Source: Schistosoma haematobium
Taxonomy: Eukaryota; Platyhelminthes; Trematoda; Strigeidida; Schistosomatidae
Direction of reading: 5' to 3'
NCBI RefSeq assembly: GCF_000699445.3
Contig: NC_067199.1
Span: forward strand, 31,270,402 to 31,334,401
Length of the DNA: 64,000 nucleotides
Shown here: positions 1 to 12,084 of the stretch, one piece after another
How positions within the stretch are numbered: the stretch's first letter is position 1
Layout of the letters: every line of letters starts with the position of its first letter
Translations under genes and position numbers: made by a program
Notes under the pieces: generated by a model
What the model was told of the DNA's origin: nothing
Databases searched by the model: none
Seen by the model: the letters and a program-made list of their open reading frames with translations, nothing else

Positions 1-849
1 TGGTATGTACGATTTGTACAGGGATATGATGTATAAGTCCTGTAGTGGCTGGTACTATGTCAAGGACAGGTTAGTTTATTCATCCATTTCAAGCTACGTT
101 TTTACCCTGTGGATTATTCGCCTAATAACCCCGGCTGTTTTTATATGATTGTATGTGTGTTAATTGCTTGCCCTATTTGTTATATGTCTGTAATTTATTC
201 TTGTCTAAATATGAATATTGAGTTACGGTTGGTTAAATCAGGTTGATTCACTCGCCTTTTCTACTGCGTGTCATTTCATATCGCTTCGCTTCCTTCACTT
301 CGTTTCTCTGATCATCTGTTTGGATGCGTGAAATGTGTGAACTATTCGTTTTCAAAATCCATTCTTGTTATATCTTGTGGCTTATCAGTTCTCACGTGAT
401 AAGACTGCTAATTAGAGCAGGACTTATACAATCTAGGTACTGTACCAAACTAATTACTTGTTGGTCGGTACGAGCAACCTAGACTCCTTATCGTTGTTTC
501 TCTTCAACTCCTGCCTGTTGAGTCCAGAACGCCAATATCAGCCTTAATTAATATTCTACCAAAATGTATATAGTGTATATGTTTAATACTTAAACGAATG
601 AGCACAACAAAGTTAAATGTCGTTACACACTTAATAATGAATATCATACAGATCGTACATCCATGTAGGGATAAAACGGTGAATATATCATTAATAAAAA
701 TGCACACGATTGGGTGTGTTTTCAAAAAAATGTTTGCTTGCAAAGTAAATGTTATTAACAACTATGCTAGTACATAGATATCTACTCACACAATAAATAA
801 CAGGAGAAAAATCAAGTAATTAATTCAACATAACGTTTATGGACATGTA
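1..849. other. Left margin, no gene; possible old LTR
   Basis: I see no credible coding region. The segment lies just past the 3' end of the minus-strand Gypsy relic that starts at about 850, so it is where that element's 3' LTR would be expected. Positions 515-528 share a short phrase with the solo LTR at 35141-35541. I could not define LTR ends or a target duplication, so this assignment is only a suggestion. Confidence 0.25.
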
Positions 850-3800
850 CCTATCTACCCTTGCGGGTGGTTTTTAGATGTGTAAAATGGTGGAATTGGG
901 AACTAGATTTGTGACATTAGCATAACCGATTGTAAGGGGTGCTGATTCCACAGGAGTAAGCGAAGAATTGTCTGGAAATGTGGGAAGTTGTGTTGTGCAG
1001 TTGCCGCTGTGTTTAGACGACTTTCGGGCGTCATATGATTCAGATTCTACAAATGCAGGTACAATCTTGCGTTATATCTAAAAATTAGATTCTTACTATA
1101 ACGCGTACGACTTGGGCGCTCAAACGTTTGAAACCTCCAAGTCGCAATTTAGGAGACAGAAGACGAGTGGGAAAGAATCTTACTCCAAAAAGTGTCAAAG
1201 GCAGTACAGAACACTCAAGTATTTAGTATAAACAAAATCATTATTACAGCCATCTAATCCGCTTGCACTGAGAAGTCACACGTCGAGATTCTGAAAAATT
1301 CTTCCAAACGATGATTGGATGGAATGTCGTCAGTTCTTTTAGAGCTTAGAGCTTCTGTGAGTCCACCAGCGGCATCCCTACGTCTTGTCAGTTAAAACGG
1401 TCTCCTTTTTCCGTTCTTTTTGATTGTAAAATGTTTTGCTTGTCTCTTCACCACTTCCTAAGTTCCTTCGTAATATTGTTGCAATAAACGTTTTACTGAA
1501 TGAACGCGGACAAATGTGAATTTAAATGCTTGTTCATTTGCTCTTCTAAGAAATCTAGTTGAGATGCAGCAGGCCTAAAACTGTTCAAACGGCCTATTAG
1601 TATTTCACTGAGAGAAGCGAAGTCTGTACATTTGGATGTATCTGTTTGCATTATCACTTGACCAGGTCTAGTTAATTTAGTTCCATAAATGAGGTGTGCA
1701 AGTGCATATTGAAGATATTCCTTGACTATGTAGAATATACTCAATAAAATCAGAGGTAAGAATTCACTCCATCTGGTTACATTAAGCTGTGCCACCCGCG
1801 AGCTTTTCAACTGTCTAATGACTGGGATGACCTTCCCGCGATCAGTCTCATGATAGCACGGACTTCTGGATGAAATACTGAGTGAAGACAATCAAAAACC
1901 ATCCTCCTATACATTATTGACACAAATAGTTTGTGTGTTCCAGTCGAAGTATCACACATTATAGTAGAGTCGTAATGTGGCATTGGAACACTTTTTAACA
2001 TTAGACTTGAATGTTCGTTACACACAGTGAGAGAAGAATCACCAATCTGTAAATGTTCAATGTCTAATAAATCAACTCCTTTGGTGGGTCAAATAGCATC
2101 CACGTTGAAACGTGATAGCACATCTGCCACAATATTTGATTAACATTTTATAGACTGTATGTTGGTTGAAAATTGGGAAATCTAATTGTTGCATTTCTCT
2201 GGTGGGCTAACGGTCGCCCTTAGGTTTAAAGGCGTAAGTCAAAGATATGTGATGGTTGAGTATCACAAAATCTTTACTTTGAAGATGTTCAGAATATCTA
2301 ACCGCTAAGCAGATGGCCAGTAATTCACTTCCGAAATTTCTATATCGCGTTAGGGTTCGCTCTAGTTTCTTCGAAATAGTAGTACTGCAACTATTTCTGC
2401 TTCAGACGCGTCTGCAGACAAAATAGTATTGCTTCTGAGTCAGGATCTAAGTAAATCAAAGTGGTAGTGAAGTCAGTTGCTGTTTTGACCATAGGAAAAC
2501 CATTTTTTGCTTCGAAAGATAATATGAACTTTTTGTTTTTCGACGACTCCTTTGAAAGTTGTGTGGAGTCACTGAGCCCTAGCCAAATCACATAGCAGTT
2601 AGGTCACTGAATATCGAACAGATCATCGATCCCCTTCAAGGCCACGGACCACCAACGCTCATTAGTCAATCGCACACCTTGAACTGGCCCGTGCGGTGAG
2701 GGTCACATTTTCGCTTGTACCTACTTTAACTAATATATTTCTGTAATAACGTAATTTGTGTTGTACAGACTTCAAAGCATCCATAGTACCTTGATACGAC
2801 GAAGGAATGATCCACGTTAGGCGCTGACTGAGAGGTGTGACTTCGACGTTAGCTGTCAGTCAAATCGCTCCCGTTTAACTCGTGTAGGCCCCAAATCATT
2901 CGACAGAGATCATCACTGTTGATAAGTTACAGTTGCAAGATGTCTGAACAATGTGGAATAGACCGGCGAAAAAAACTAATCATCCCCATGAGACGTCAAA
3001 GTTTATTCAATAAATCTGGATCTGTGGAATTTTTGATGGCTGCGACTTTTCCGTTTACTGGCTTGATTCCATGTTTTAATCTGAGAAAACCCAGACTTTT
3101 GACTGCGAAAATGCATTTCAATGGACTAATAACTACTTAAAATCTACAAAATAATTCGAATAGTTGATTCAGATGACCAATATGTCACGAAGTGAGCTAC
3201 TAGCTATTAATACATGGTCTTTAAACGTGGAAACGAAAACCAGGCCCTTTGTGACCTCATCCATAAATTGTTGGAATGTCTGTAAGGCATTCTTTAATCC
3301 GAATGGCATTCTCAGGAACTTAGACTTACCAAAAACAGTGATGGTGACTATATTCACTATATCATCGGATGATATTGAAATCTGATGGCATGCTCGCAGA
3401 AAACCGACTGGATCTGTCTCATTTTGCCACACTTATAGCTTCCAGCATGACGAAAGGAACATTAATTACGTAAGGTTAATTTGCCACACCAATCCTGTGC
3501 TCGCCTCTGTAACTTGATTCGGGAAGCATCCCCGAATTGTTATCCATTCTTCCGCGAGAACGAAAATTACCGTTATTTAAACATTTATCATCGGATTAAG
3601 ATAACCGAGTAATGTAATAAAATCCTTGATGTCCTGGAAGTCGATTTCATGCACTGAATCATAATTAATACAAACCGTTCTAGCATTCTAGGAGGGAAAA
3701 TTTCGAATTCGCATAAGCTTGCTTTCCAAATTAGGTATGTTAATTCCTGCTATCAATCGATCACGCATCCGCACATGTAAATAGTTACCAAATTTACACT

Positions 3801-3900
3801 TGATGGCTTGTTCCTGAAATTTGAGGATAACTTCTCTAACCTTCCCGTTATCCTGATAAATCTTTTAATGAAGTTTAGCTTTTTTACAGCATTCGAAATT
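850..3900 (-). pseudogene. Decayed Ty3/Gypsy gag-pol relic
   Basis: Minus-strand translations give Gypsy domains in the correct order but in many broken pieces. A gag-like stretch lies at about 3714-3816 (motif MRDRLIAGI). A reverse transcriptase piece lies at 3169-3432 with MPFGLKNALQTFQQFMDEV; the catalytic YxDD site has decayed to FKDH. An RNase H piece at 2391-2591 contains LDPDSEAIL. Integrase pieces at 1807-2025 and 1493-1891 include RWSEFLPLILL and the end-of-core phrase LIYGTKLTRPG. A low-complexity pol tail follows to about 850. Stops and frameshifts separate every block, so no protein can be made. The RT and integrase sequences differ clearly from the younger Gypsy copy at 18.5-23.4 kb, so this is another, older family. 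Flanking LTRs were not resolved. Confidence 0.75.
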
Positions 3901-4099
3901 TGTACACTTAACCTAATTTAGTAGTAGTTTTTTAGATTCGCGTAGGAAAATGAAATGGGTTCATCTGGAAATGCCAAATAGTGTAAATTAAGGTAGGTGG
4001 AACTAAATGTGCACTACAGAGCTTGTGATATTTGTCACTCGAAATAATTACGCAACCAAATTCAAAGGAATCATCATACTCAGATGTTGATGGTTGTTA

Positions 4100-4580
4100 G
4101 CAGTGAAATCCGAAGTGCACGTTTCGTCTTATTTGGAACTCTTCAGATGGATCTACCTGCGTCTCAGAGTTGATGTTCACTCCAGGACTTAAACGCAGCA
4201 CCGCTTGTTTAAAATGTCATCCACTACTGAGTTCAGATAGTTAGTTGCTATTTTGAATGTATGTATTGGTTGTCTTGATCTTCCTATAAATGCTTAGGAC
4301 CGAAACCGATCAATCTTTTCTGGCATATTTTTAACGCAAATAGTAGTGGGTTTGTGTCCTGAAGTAAACATCAAGTCTGGGATGAATGTACATTCGGTTA
4401 ATGAGTATCAACTGAACGAAATTTCCTCTGGATTCCACTGATAACCATAATCCGTCTCTGCTTGTAATGCTTTTGATTTAAGGCAATATCAAGGCAATCA
4501 GCACGGGATGCACATATGCTAATGAGAGTGATCAGTTAAAGTCCTAGACACCAATGGGAAGATTCAGGCAGCAAAGGCAA
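4100..4580. repeat. Decayed hammerhead (Smα-like) satellite copies, inverted pair
   Basis: Two diverged copies of the unit seen intact at 5833-6232 lie back to back. The first, minus strand, starts near 4100 and reads through a hammerhead-like segment (about 4100-4160) whose core CTGAAGA and GAAA are recognisable. Its cleavage triplet reads TTC rather than GTC, and stem II is imperfect. The second, plus strand, runs about 4365-4580 and shares the downstream spacer, with landmarks CTCTGGATTCCACTG, GGCAATATCAAGGCA and TGCACATATGC. Its core is also mutated (TTAATGA). Both are probably inactive. Confidence 0.6.
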
Positions 4581-5832
4581 AATGAATTCCAGGAGTAATC
4601 AGTTATTACGAATATCACAAAACTGTAAGGATATGTACATAGACATTTCGCTCAACGTCAGTCTTTTCTTGTGATCCCTTTTCATAATTAAATGTTTATT
4701 TATAAATTTATCCAAATACCAGTCTTATTCCAGAATAGTTCACAGTGCTTTTGGTTCTTCTTTAGCCTCATTTAAGGGGAATATGGTATTGATTCCACTA
4801 TGAAGTGAGATGATCGGGTTCCTTATACATTGTAGAGAAACAAAACTATGAAAATTTGTGAACTGGCCAATCCATGTAGTTTTCGTAAAGTTTCTTTTTA
4901 TTGACATACTTATCGTCTTTGTAATTAGAATACCTAGAAAGGCTGTTCTACCTCTATGCAATGGAGAAAACAGGCTGCGAATTTCTACACAGCATTTTAT
5001 CCAACAGTAGTGTCATCTGTTTTTTCTTCATCCTCTCTTGTATTTCAGCCTTCATTTGAGTCTCTTACAACCACCCTCTATGTTCTCCAGTTTTTCTCAT
5101 CTGAGCTTTTATCATATGGCTTTTGGTAAAGATCTACATTTTGGTAATTAATTTTGCTGGTACATGCTTCCGGACTGCTGATAATAAGATTGTGTTTGAC
5201 CATGTTTCAGTGCATGACAGTTAGCCTTTGACTGTCTTCCTGGAGAGGTTGCCGGAATCTTTGCAAATTTAGATTTGGTCCCATTTTGTTAGGAATATTT
5301 GGATTGATTCTCAGCTATATAACTCTTGTGTATTAACTAGTTATTTTGTTGTTTAGCACGCCGGTTTATGTTAGAGAAACTCTTGACTGCATAGCACAAG
5401 TTGTACCGTTTGAGGTATTTTGTACTACTGATATGATTTATTCTAATTCTTAAATTAGAACCGCTTAAACTGAACACAGAGTTTGTGTTTTGATATAATT
5501 TAATCCTGGTCACTTAAAAACGATTCGTACGCCATGCAGAAAAACGTAGTGTGGTCTAGTCGGATAAACCTTGGTTCATTAGTTCTGCGTTCAAACCGAA
5601 TATTGGTACTCCGTTCGTTACTCCTTATTTTCAACCCCAAATGGGAATTTAATAGACGATGGGCCTTGTTCAATCGCCTGTATATCTCTGTCTGATCAGT
5701 AAGAACGTTACAAAGGGTGAATACATCGTCCATTTATCAGCGGTCACCTTGCTGTGTCAGTTGACCGTTTTTTAGTTTAGTGAGGAAACTTTCAGCCAAT
5801 ATGGGACCTAATAGTGAACTCATCGTCTGTCT

Positions 5833-6305
5833 ATAAGCAAAGATGGACAGTGGCTAGCAGTGGAATCCAGGACGCGCGTTTCGTCCTGTTTGGGACTAGT
5901 CGGCTGGATGTACCTGCATCTCAGAGTTGATGTTCACTCTAAGACTCGAACTCAGTACCGTTCGCTTCAAACGCCATCGCGTTATCCACTTAGCTACTGA
6001 GTCCTGATAGCCACTTGCTTGTGCAATGGGTTGAAGTTCAATTCACTTGATATTGTTTTACTCGAGTCTTCCCATTGATGTTTTTGAACTGAAATTGATC
6101 AGTCTCTTATTGGCATATGTGCATACTGTACGTATGCCTCGATATTGCCTTAATTTACAAGCATTATAAGCAAAGATGGATAGTGGCTAGCAGTGGAATC
6201 CAGGACGCGCGTTTCGTCCTGTTTGCACATATGCCAATAAGAGACTGATCAATTTCAGTCCAAAAACATCAATGGGAAGATTCAAGTAAAACAATATCAA
6301 GTGAA
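5833..6305 (-). repeat. Smα-like hammerhead satellite, just over one 333-bp unit
   Basis: On the minus strand the sequence runs from a 5'-truncated hammerhead (about 6190-6232) through a spacer to a tRNA-like head. The A box TAGCTAAGTGG is at 5986-5996 and the B box AGTTCGAGTCT at 5942-5952. A full-length hammerhead-type segment follows at 5857-5917, then the start of the next spacer. The phrase caggacgcgc recurs at 5868 and 6201, giving a head-to-tail period of 333 bp. Positions 6225-6305 carry an inverted copy of the spacer. The block interrupts the Penelope RT frame. It is flanked by a 20-bp near-duplication (5813-5832 and 6300-6319, one mismatch), part of which overlaps the repeat's own consensus. 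Confidence 0.8.
5857..5917 (-). ncRNA. Hammerhead ribozyme, core mutated
   Basis: On the minus strand stem I (CCAG with CTGG), stem II (GTCC with GGAC), the GAAA strand and the GTC cleavage triplet are all present. The first core strand, normally CUGANGA, reads CCGACTA, changing U4 and G8. Loss of the invariant G8 should abolish cleavage. The layout matches the type I hammerhead established for schistosome Smα repeats, including the short stem III. Confidence 0.7.
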
Positions 6306-6660
6306 TTCATCGTCTGTCTGTTTACATATTTCGCCAGTGAATTCGAGGTTTAAGTTTATACTTCGTTTTAGAGATAATCCATTGGTGATATCTACTAGGA
6401 ATGTAATCTCTACTTTATATTCTACAAGTTCTCCACGGGCATATCCGACAATTTCCCTGAGAGTTACATTTGTAATCAACGACATTACGTTTAAGGACAT
6501 TATCTTTCGAATTTCAGTAATTATGCTTTCAATCTTGTCGACAAACTGGAATAAATCCCTAGTACTATACCCAACTACGTGTTTATGGTGTGGTTTTAGA
6601 ATGATTACCGACCACTCTACTAAAGTATGATAATACTGTATGGACAAGATGAATAACATC

Positions 6661-9600
6661 TTAACTAGCGATCTGAAATTTTAGAAGCTGGATGACCGAA
6701 ACAACTCCAGTAATAAGATAGTGAATGAATTCGTCAAATCCTTTAAAATGCCTAGAGATTAACAGGTAATCCCGTGAAAATTACACGAAACATTAACGCT
6801 GATTAATACCCATTTATCAAAGTTATGCAGACCAACGAATGAACATAATCCGGATACCCCATTGTGACCGATTTTGAATATAAACGATCATATTTGATCT
6901 CTCTTTTTAACTTGGCCAGTCACTTAGTTGATAATCATTTTGACGATATGTTGGCACTATTCATTTGGCGTTCAGGCCACCCTCATGCATTTTTATTACT
7001 TAAACTTATTGTAACCACAAATAATATCATTACTAATTGTCATTATTGACACTATCGTTATCACTAATATTATATTTACTAATTCTTACTTAATTCCTAT
7101 TGTCGTATGTACTGTGTCATTTTTCATTTGTAGTGTCGTTATTAACTCTCACATCAGCTTAGCTGTGATTTATTCCGATCAGTAATCTCAATTTTTCATC
7201 TGGCGTATATGCTTATCCAATTCAGCAGTTCGTATTAGTCGTTCCAACATTAACGAATTTATTTTATTTCACAGTTCTAAGTTCACATGCTTTAATTTTT
7301 AAACGATGTACTTCGCCTTGAAGCTGGCCTTCTTTTGAATCGTCAGTTCGGCTATATTATTGTAGAAAATGAAAAGAGCAGCCAATAAATCTCTACCACC
7401 AGACTTTGATCCTTTTCTCTCGTGTTCGAATTATCGTTTTGATTTAGCCCGCGGTTATTAGAAACGTCTGGAAAATAACGCTGAGGATCACTTTAGCAGG
7501 ACTCATCAGTTTGTCAAATATCGGCAGTCTTTACGACCACAGAATGTTAGATTTATTTTGATTCGGTTCGCTAGACAGCTGTCATTCCTTTATAGTCAAC
7601 CATGATTGTTACACCGAAGGGGTATAGTGAGGCGCATCAGAAATTCGCTGTACGTTGATAAATACTAAGAACGCCTAGTTTCTTGAAATTGTATTTTAAC
7701 CGTGTGGAATATTATTCATATATATTTGTGGTTTCATTTAATATGGTTGTTCCAGTCACAAGTGTTGTGTTGTTATTATAGGACAAGTAGCTTAGTCGTT
7801 CTTGAACTTTGATCAATTTTTCACTAGTCTGAATGAACAGTGGCAGTTGTGCTTGATATCATGAGTTCTGATAAACTTTTGTTGGGGCAATGCCATTCCG
7901 AAGTTTATATATTTGAATGACCGACATGAAAATTTTCATGGTACCAAATAAATCATTGTCTCAGAATCAAAAATGCTGGTCATGACCACATACTTTGGAG
8001 GTCAATGTCTCCACTCCGAAAGATTCTTTTAGGTTCAACTATAGCTTACTGATTTTAACAGTGGTACAATCAAGGTACTGCTATCTTTCTTAGATTTAGA
8101 CATGGAGACCACAGTAACTTTCCCTCCATCAACCTATATTGTTACTCAGAGAGTCTTAAAACCTAGAAAAAGTAGGAAAATGTTTCGAATTTAATTACAT
8201 AATCCATGCACACCTGGAATGATTAAGAAACTTATGATTGATCACATCTAAACCCTTTGCGATTGATCGTCAATGTTGTGAATAGACTTCCTGAATGAAT
8301 ATGTGGCTAGACCCTGAATGATTCTCTCCATCTTACTATGGATCTGCCGATTCTATCGCTCGATTTTCAATACCCATCTTAACGCTTGACCTTAGCGACT
8401 CGCTAACAACGGTTTTTGATTAAATGACAAAATCCAGCGAAATGTCTTTTACCACAGAATAAAATGCTGAAGGGAGTATTTCACTGCTGTTGACATGATA
8501 ACATTGGCTGCATATACGACTCCGGTCTACTCTGTTTTTTGAAGCGATGAGATATCATGTTGAAGGTTTATTAACCGCCGACGTATTTAAATATATATTT
8601 ATAGGTATTAGGGGCTCTGGTTAAGTTGTACTATGGTGAGGTATACAGATGTTTCAGTATTTTGGAGAGTGAAGGTCACAAACAGAGGTGATGACCGCCA
8701 TTGTGGTGGCTGTTTTAGATTAACGAACCAGTATCAAGTAACATCCTCCGTCTAATACATATTTAAGCAATCAAAGACAATTTATCCCTAATACTACCTT
8801 TTCCATGAAACGTTTTAAAAAAGAGTGACTAATTGAAAGGGTACTTTTAAGACCACTTCTATCACTATCTGAACAGTAGTCGCGAAAATTGCAGTTGTGG
8901 TGTACAGTGTATGGGTGTATAGTGTATCTAGGGGCTTTCACTACAGTTCGAGTGGCACGCTATTGACCTTACGTAGTCGTTCGATATTGGGTTTTTGGAT
9001 ATCTACTCCAACGTGATTGACTAACGTCTTCATGTGACTCACTTTTAACGTCTTCTATTATAATACTAGAATCGATTGTCTATGTACTTCATTCGTTTAT
9101 GCCAAGTCCTGAGATCGTGATTAGCTATAGAATCCAAACTTTTTGTGGCTGTAAAATGATAGAACAACCACTAACTAATATGCCTCTACTGTACTGGCCA
9201 AAAGTACAGATTATATGACAAGGGATTAGTATATCAACCATCAGCTAGTTTTTGGTGTGCACTTTGACCCAGGTGTTTGGTATCTACATGTAGGTCACCA
9301 GTGTAGATGATTTTTGTGGGTGATTTCGGTCTTCTTGAGTTAGGCGGGAATATTATGAATTCACAGCAATGTCATACCACGTGGTTAATACCCAACGTTG
9401 ATTGCTTTCTTTCGGTGTCCAGGCACTGTCGCTAACATGATGAGTGTATGGTACAAACATGACATTGAGGAAGAACTGTACTGGTTATCAGCTAATGTGC
9501 ATTAGTCATCCTTGACTTTCACGATGTTTGATAGACTGCTGAACAACCAGCGGCGTGTCATCTAATGTGGAAACCGTCCAGCCAGGTTAACGGTTTGGTT

Positions 9601-11433
9601 AGGGCATAGTGACGCTGCACCGGAGATAACCGAAACTTGCTTGGAATCGAATCAGATTCGTGTTGATTCTTGTTGGAGGGCGGTGATGTGAAGTTGGCAT
9701 CTAGGCACACGACGCTTGAAGCTGGGCTAGCCGTAAAACACTTGGGTAAATTTAATATAGGAAATATTTAATCGAGACGACAAATCTCGACCATTTAAAT
9801 GTGGCAGTTCTGTAAACTTATTTCGTTCTAAATGTATTTATCTATTACCTATTTGAGTGTATTCTTTAATGATTTTTGCATATTTCTGACTGCCATGATC
9901 AGACGAGTCGGTGTAGACAATAATCTGACTCCGACATATGCGTATGGTCAGTCTACTCAAGTTGGACGGATTGGTTGAAACCTTCTAGCTTACACCCTGA
10001 ATGTATACATTCAGTTAACTTTATCTCATCATGGCGACCAAGTGACTGAGCCGAATAAACACAATCTTATTAGGACAAAAAGCATTTATTAGCATGAACA
10101 GGCGTGAAAATACATAGTAGAACCGCTGCTGCATGAGGCTGTTCATGGTATGGGGTTGTTTACTCTTCATAAACTATCCTCAAACTTGGCTTTGTATTCA
10201 GTAAACTTTCAAGGTTCAGCGCTCTCCCGTCTAACGTAGAAGCTGTTAAGATTGATTCTGTCATCATACAACACTCCTACTTAGTTTCAATGGCCGTTTG
10301 ATTCAGTACCGAATGTGTTGAAGAAATTCACCCAACGCGAGTCACTCAAGGATCCATTGGAAGCCTGAAGATAGGTCAGAAAGAGTAGCAGGAGACTGAC
10401 TTGGAAATAAAAAATGATAATCGGTCTAAGAATTTCGGGTTTATCAACTTATTGAGCAATCACGACCAGGTTGTTTATATGTAGAATGATGCATAATAAG
10501 AGATTCAAAATAATAATTTTAAAAAAGACGTCCTAATAAGTCGCATTGAAACAGAAAGCGTCAAAAAGTGACTAATGGTTTTTTTAACTAAGGATCGTTG
10601 AGCTTTAGCTGGTTATATTACAATGATGGTACTATAGGTACTTTACAATTTGGTGTTGAAGATCATACTTCCATCGCTTGAAAACAGAAAGTCACTCAAT
10701 GTCGTTGACAGTTTTCTGTTCGCAAATGTCCGTTTCCAGTTTTATATTCATTTAGCAGGGCACCCGAAAGTGTAGAAATGTGGCAGCGAAGAAGGAAATG
10801 CGATCTCGACATTTGAAGTCAGAGGTTTAAAAATTGATCATAGTAAATTGCTACAATCAGCAGAAGTCGTAGACTACAGATCAAAATTATAAGCGACGTG
10901 ATGGAAGTGACTAAACAATATTAAATGGTTAGTGCTGGACATAGGTACAATAAGTGAATCGAAAAACACGGAAGACAACATAAGTAATCAAAAGATGCCA
11001 CAAGTATTCGGAGTTTGGCAACACCTTAACGAGTAAAACCTTCTATAATTAAAACGTACCAACCCAGTGAAATCAGAAGTCAAAAGCGAAAAGATTCGAA
11101 GATATATTTGATAGAATATCGATGTAACGAAAAGAGACTTATCTAATCTGGCTAGCGGTTGTAGGGGAAGTGAAGCACGGTGTACTCACTCGTGATCTGG
11201 TGCCGTTGCATGATCAAGCGCCTTCAGTTAGGTGAGTCCATTAAAACTTGTGCGGTTAGCCTCAAATGTTAAAGACTCAGAGAGTTATTTGTTTTAGGGA
11301 TTTATTACTGCAGTTGTCAAACTAATGGAAAAAATTATTCGGATGGCTGTTATAAATTATGTGGGAGGGCATAATATTTTATCTAGATACTTGATTTGAG
11401 GAGACGAATGCACCTGATATAAGTTGAACTGAG
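6661..11433. other. About 4.8 kb without a recognisable gene
   Basis: I found no convincing exon, RNA gene or element protein. Short open frames such as 6864-7049 have no family resemblance and the composition expected of chance. GC-richer patches near 9540-9740 and 11150-11250 look like old repeats but match nothing else in the window that I can align by eye. Confidence 0.4.
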
Positions 11434-12080
11434 ATGGCCACGGCTGTATCTAAAAACTACTTCGTTAGTAGGTTCCTGAAAACGGTAATGGAGCATGTGT
11501 TAGTACAGCATGTGCCCAAACCCATACGTTTTGCTTCAAATAAAGGCTCTTCATTGTTACACTTGGTAATCACTCATGTAACAGAGGACATTGCCAACCT
11601 AAATATTCTTCCACCGTTAGTGAATACTTATCACACTGTTTTGCCATTCATGTTTAGAGCTGGTGACGAGATATACGATCACATCAAGCCTCGCTCAAAT
11701 GTATGGAGAGCTAACATATCAGCCATTCAGGAGTGCGTTGCTAAGACAGAATGGTCAGTAGATACTAGCTCATCAGTTGAAGAAGCGTGGTCTATATTTA
11801 AAGGCAAGTTCAGTTCAGTTACGTTCACTTACCATACCTAGATCGAATAACTGTCTAACATGAATAGCCAAACAAGTCAATAAACTTCTGAGACGTAGGA
11901 AAAAGCACTGGAATACGTTCATTTCTACTGGCTTAAAAAAACACTACAGGTCAAGTTATTGTAGGACCAGGAATGCTTGTAAAGTGTTGATAAGCAAGTC
12001 CAGATAGTCGTATGAAAAACAATTGACTGGGGATTGTAAAAATAATCCGAAATGGTTATTCTCGTATATAAGAAGGCCCC
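11434..12080 (+). pseudogene. CR1-like LINE fragment, endonuclease C-terminus and linker
   Basis: The frame opening at 11434 encodes LINE-type phrases: SLLHLVITHVTEDI (end of the apurinic endonuclease), then SNVWRANISAIQEC and SVEEAWSIFKGKF, which belong to the endonuclease-RT linker. After a stop at 11839 the similarity continues in other frames with KKHWNTFISTGLKKHYR and SYIRR near 12070. It then stops abruptly where the RTE element begins. The C-terminal part of a similar CR1-like element reappears in the same orientation at 14941-15290. The RT core is missing. It is a dead fragment. Confidence 0.6.
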
Positions 12081-12084
12081 CAAA

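Larger units (their letters stand above)
4740..6660 (-). pseudogene. Penelope-like element reverse transcriptase relic
   Basis: Minus-strand pieces match the Penelope-like RT in order. Positions 6297-6659 carry a form of the conserved S-x-FTNVP region (MSLITNVTLREIV), followed by EFTGEICKQTDDEFT. After an insertion at about 5833-6299 the frame resumes near 5832 with SSLLGPILAESF, equivalent to the MGSPLGPxLAD motif. Positions 5500-5733 begin with the catalytic-type MDDVFTLCN. Positions 4740-4961 hold the thumb phrase TTWIGQFTNFHSFVSLQ. No GIY-YIG endonuclease is recognisable downstream. Several frameshifts and stops are present, so the element is dead. Penelope-like elements are reverse-transcribing elements related to telomerase. 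Some encode hammerhead motifs in their terminal repeats, which may matter given the hammerhead repeats inside and beside this copy. Confidence 0.7.

Noticed and set aside
6301..6630. 109-codon plus-strand open frame
   Set aside because: It is the complement of the Penelope RT fragment, which has recognisable motifs on the minus strand.
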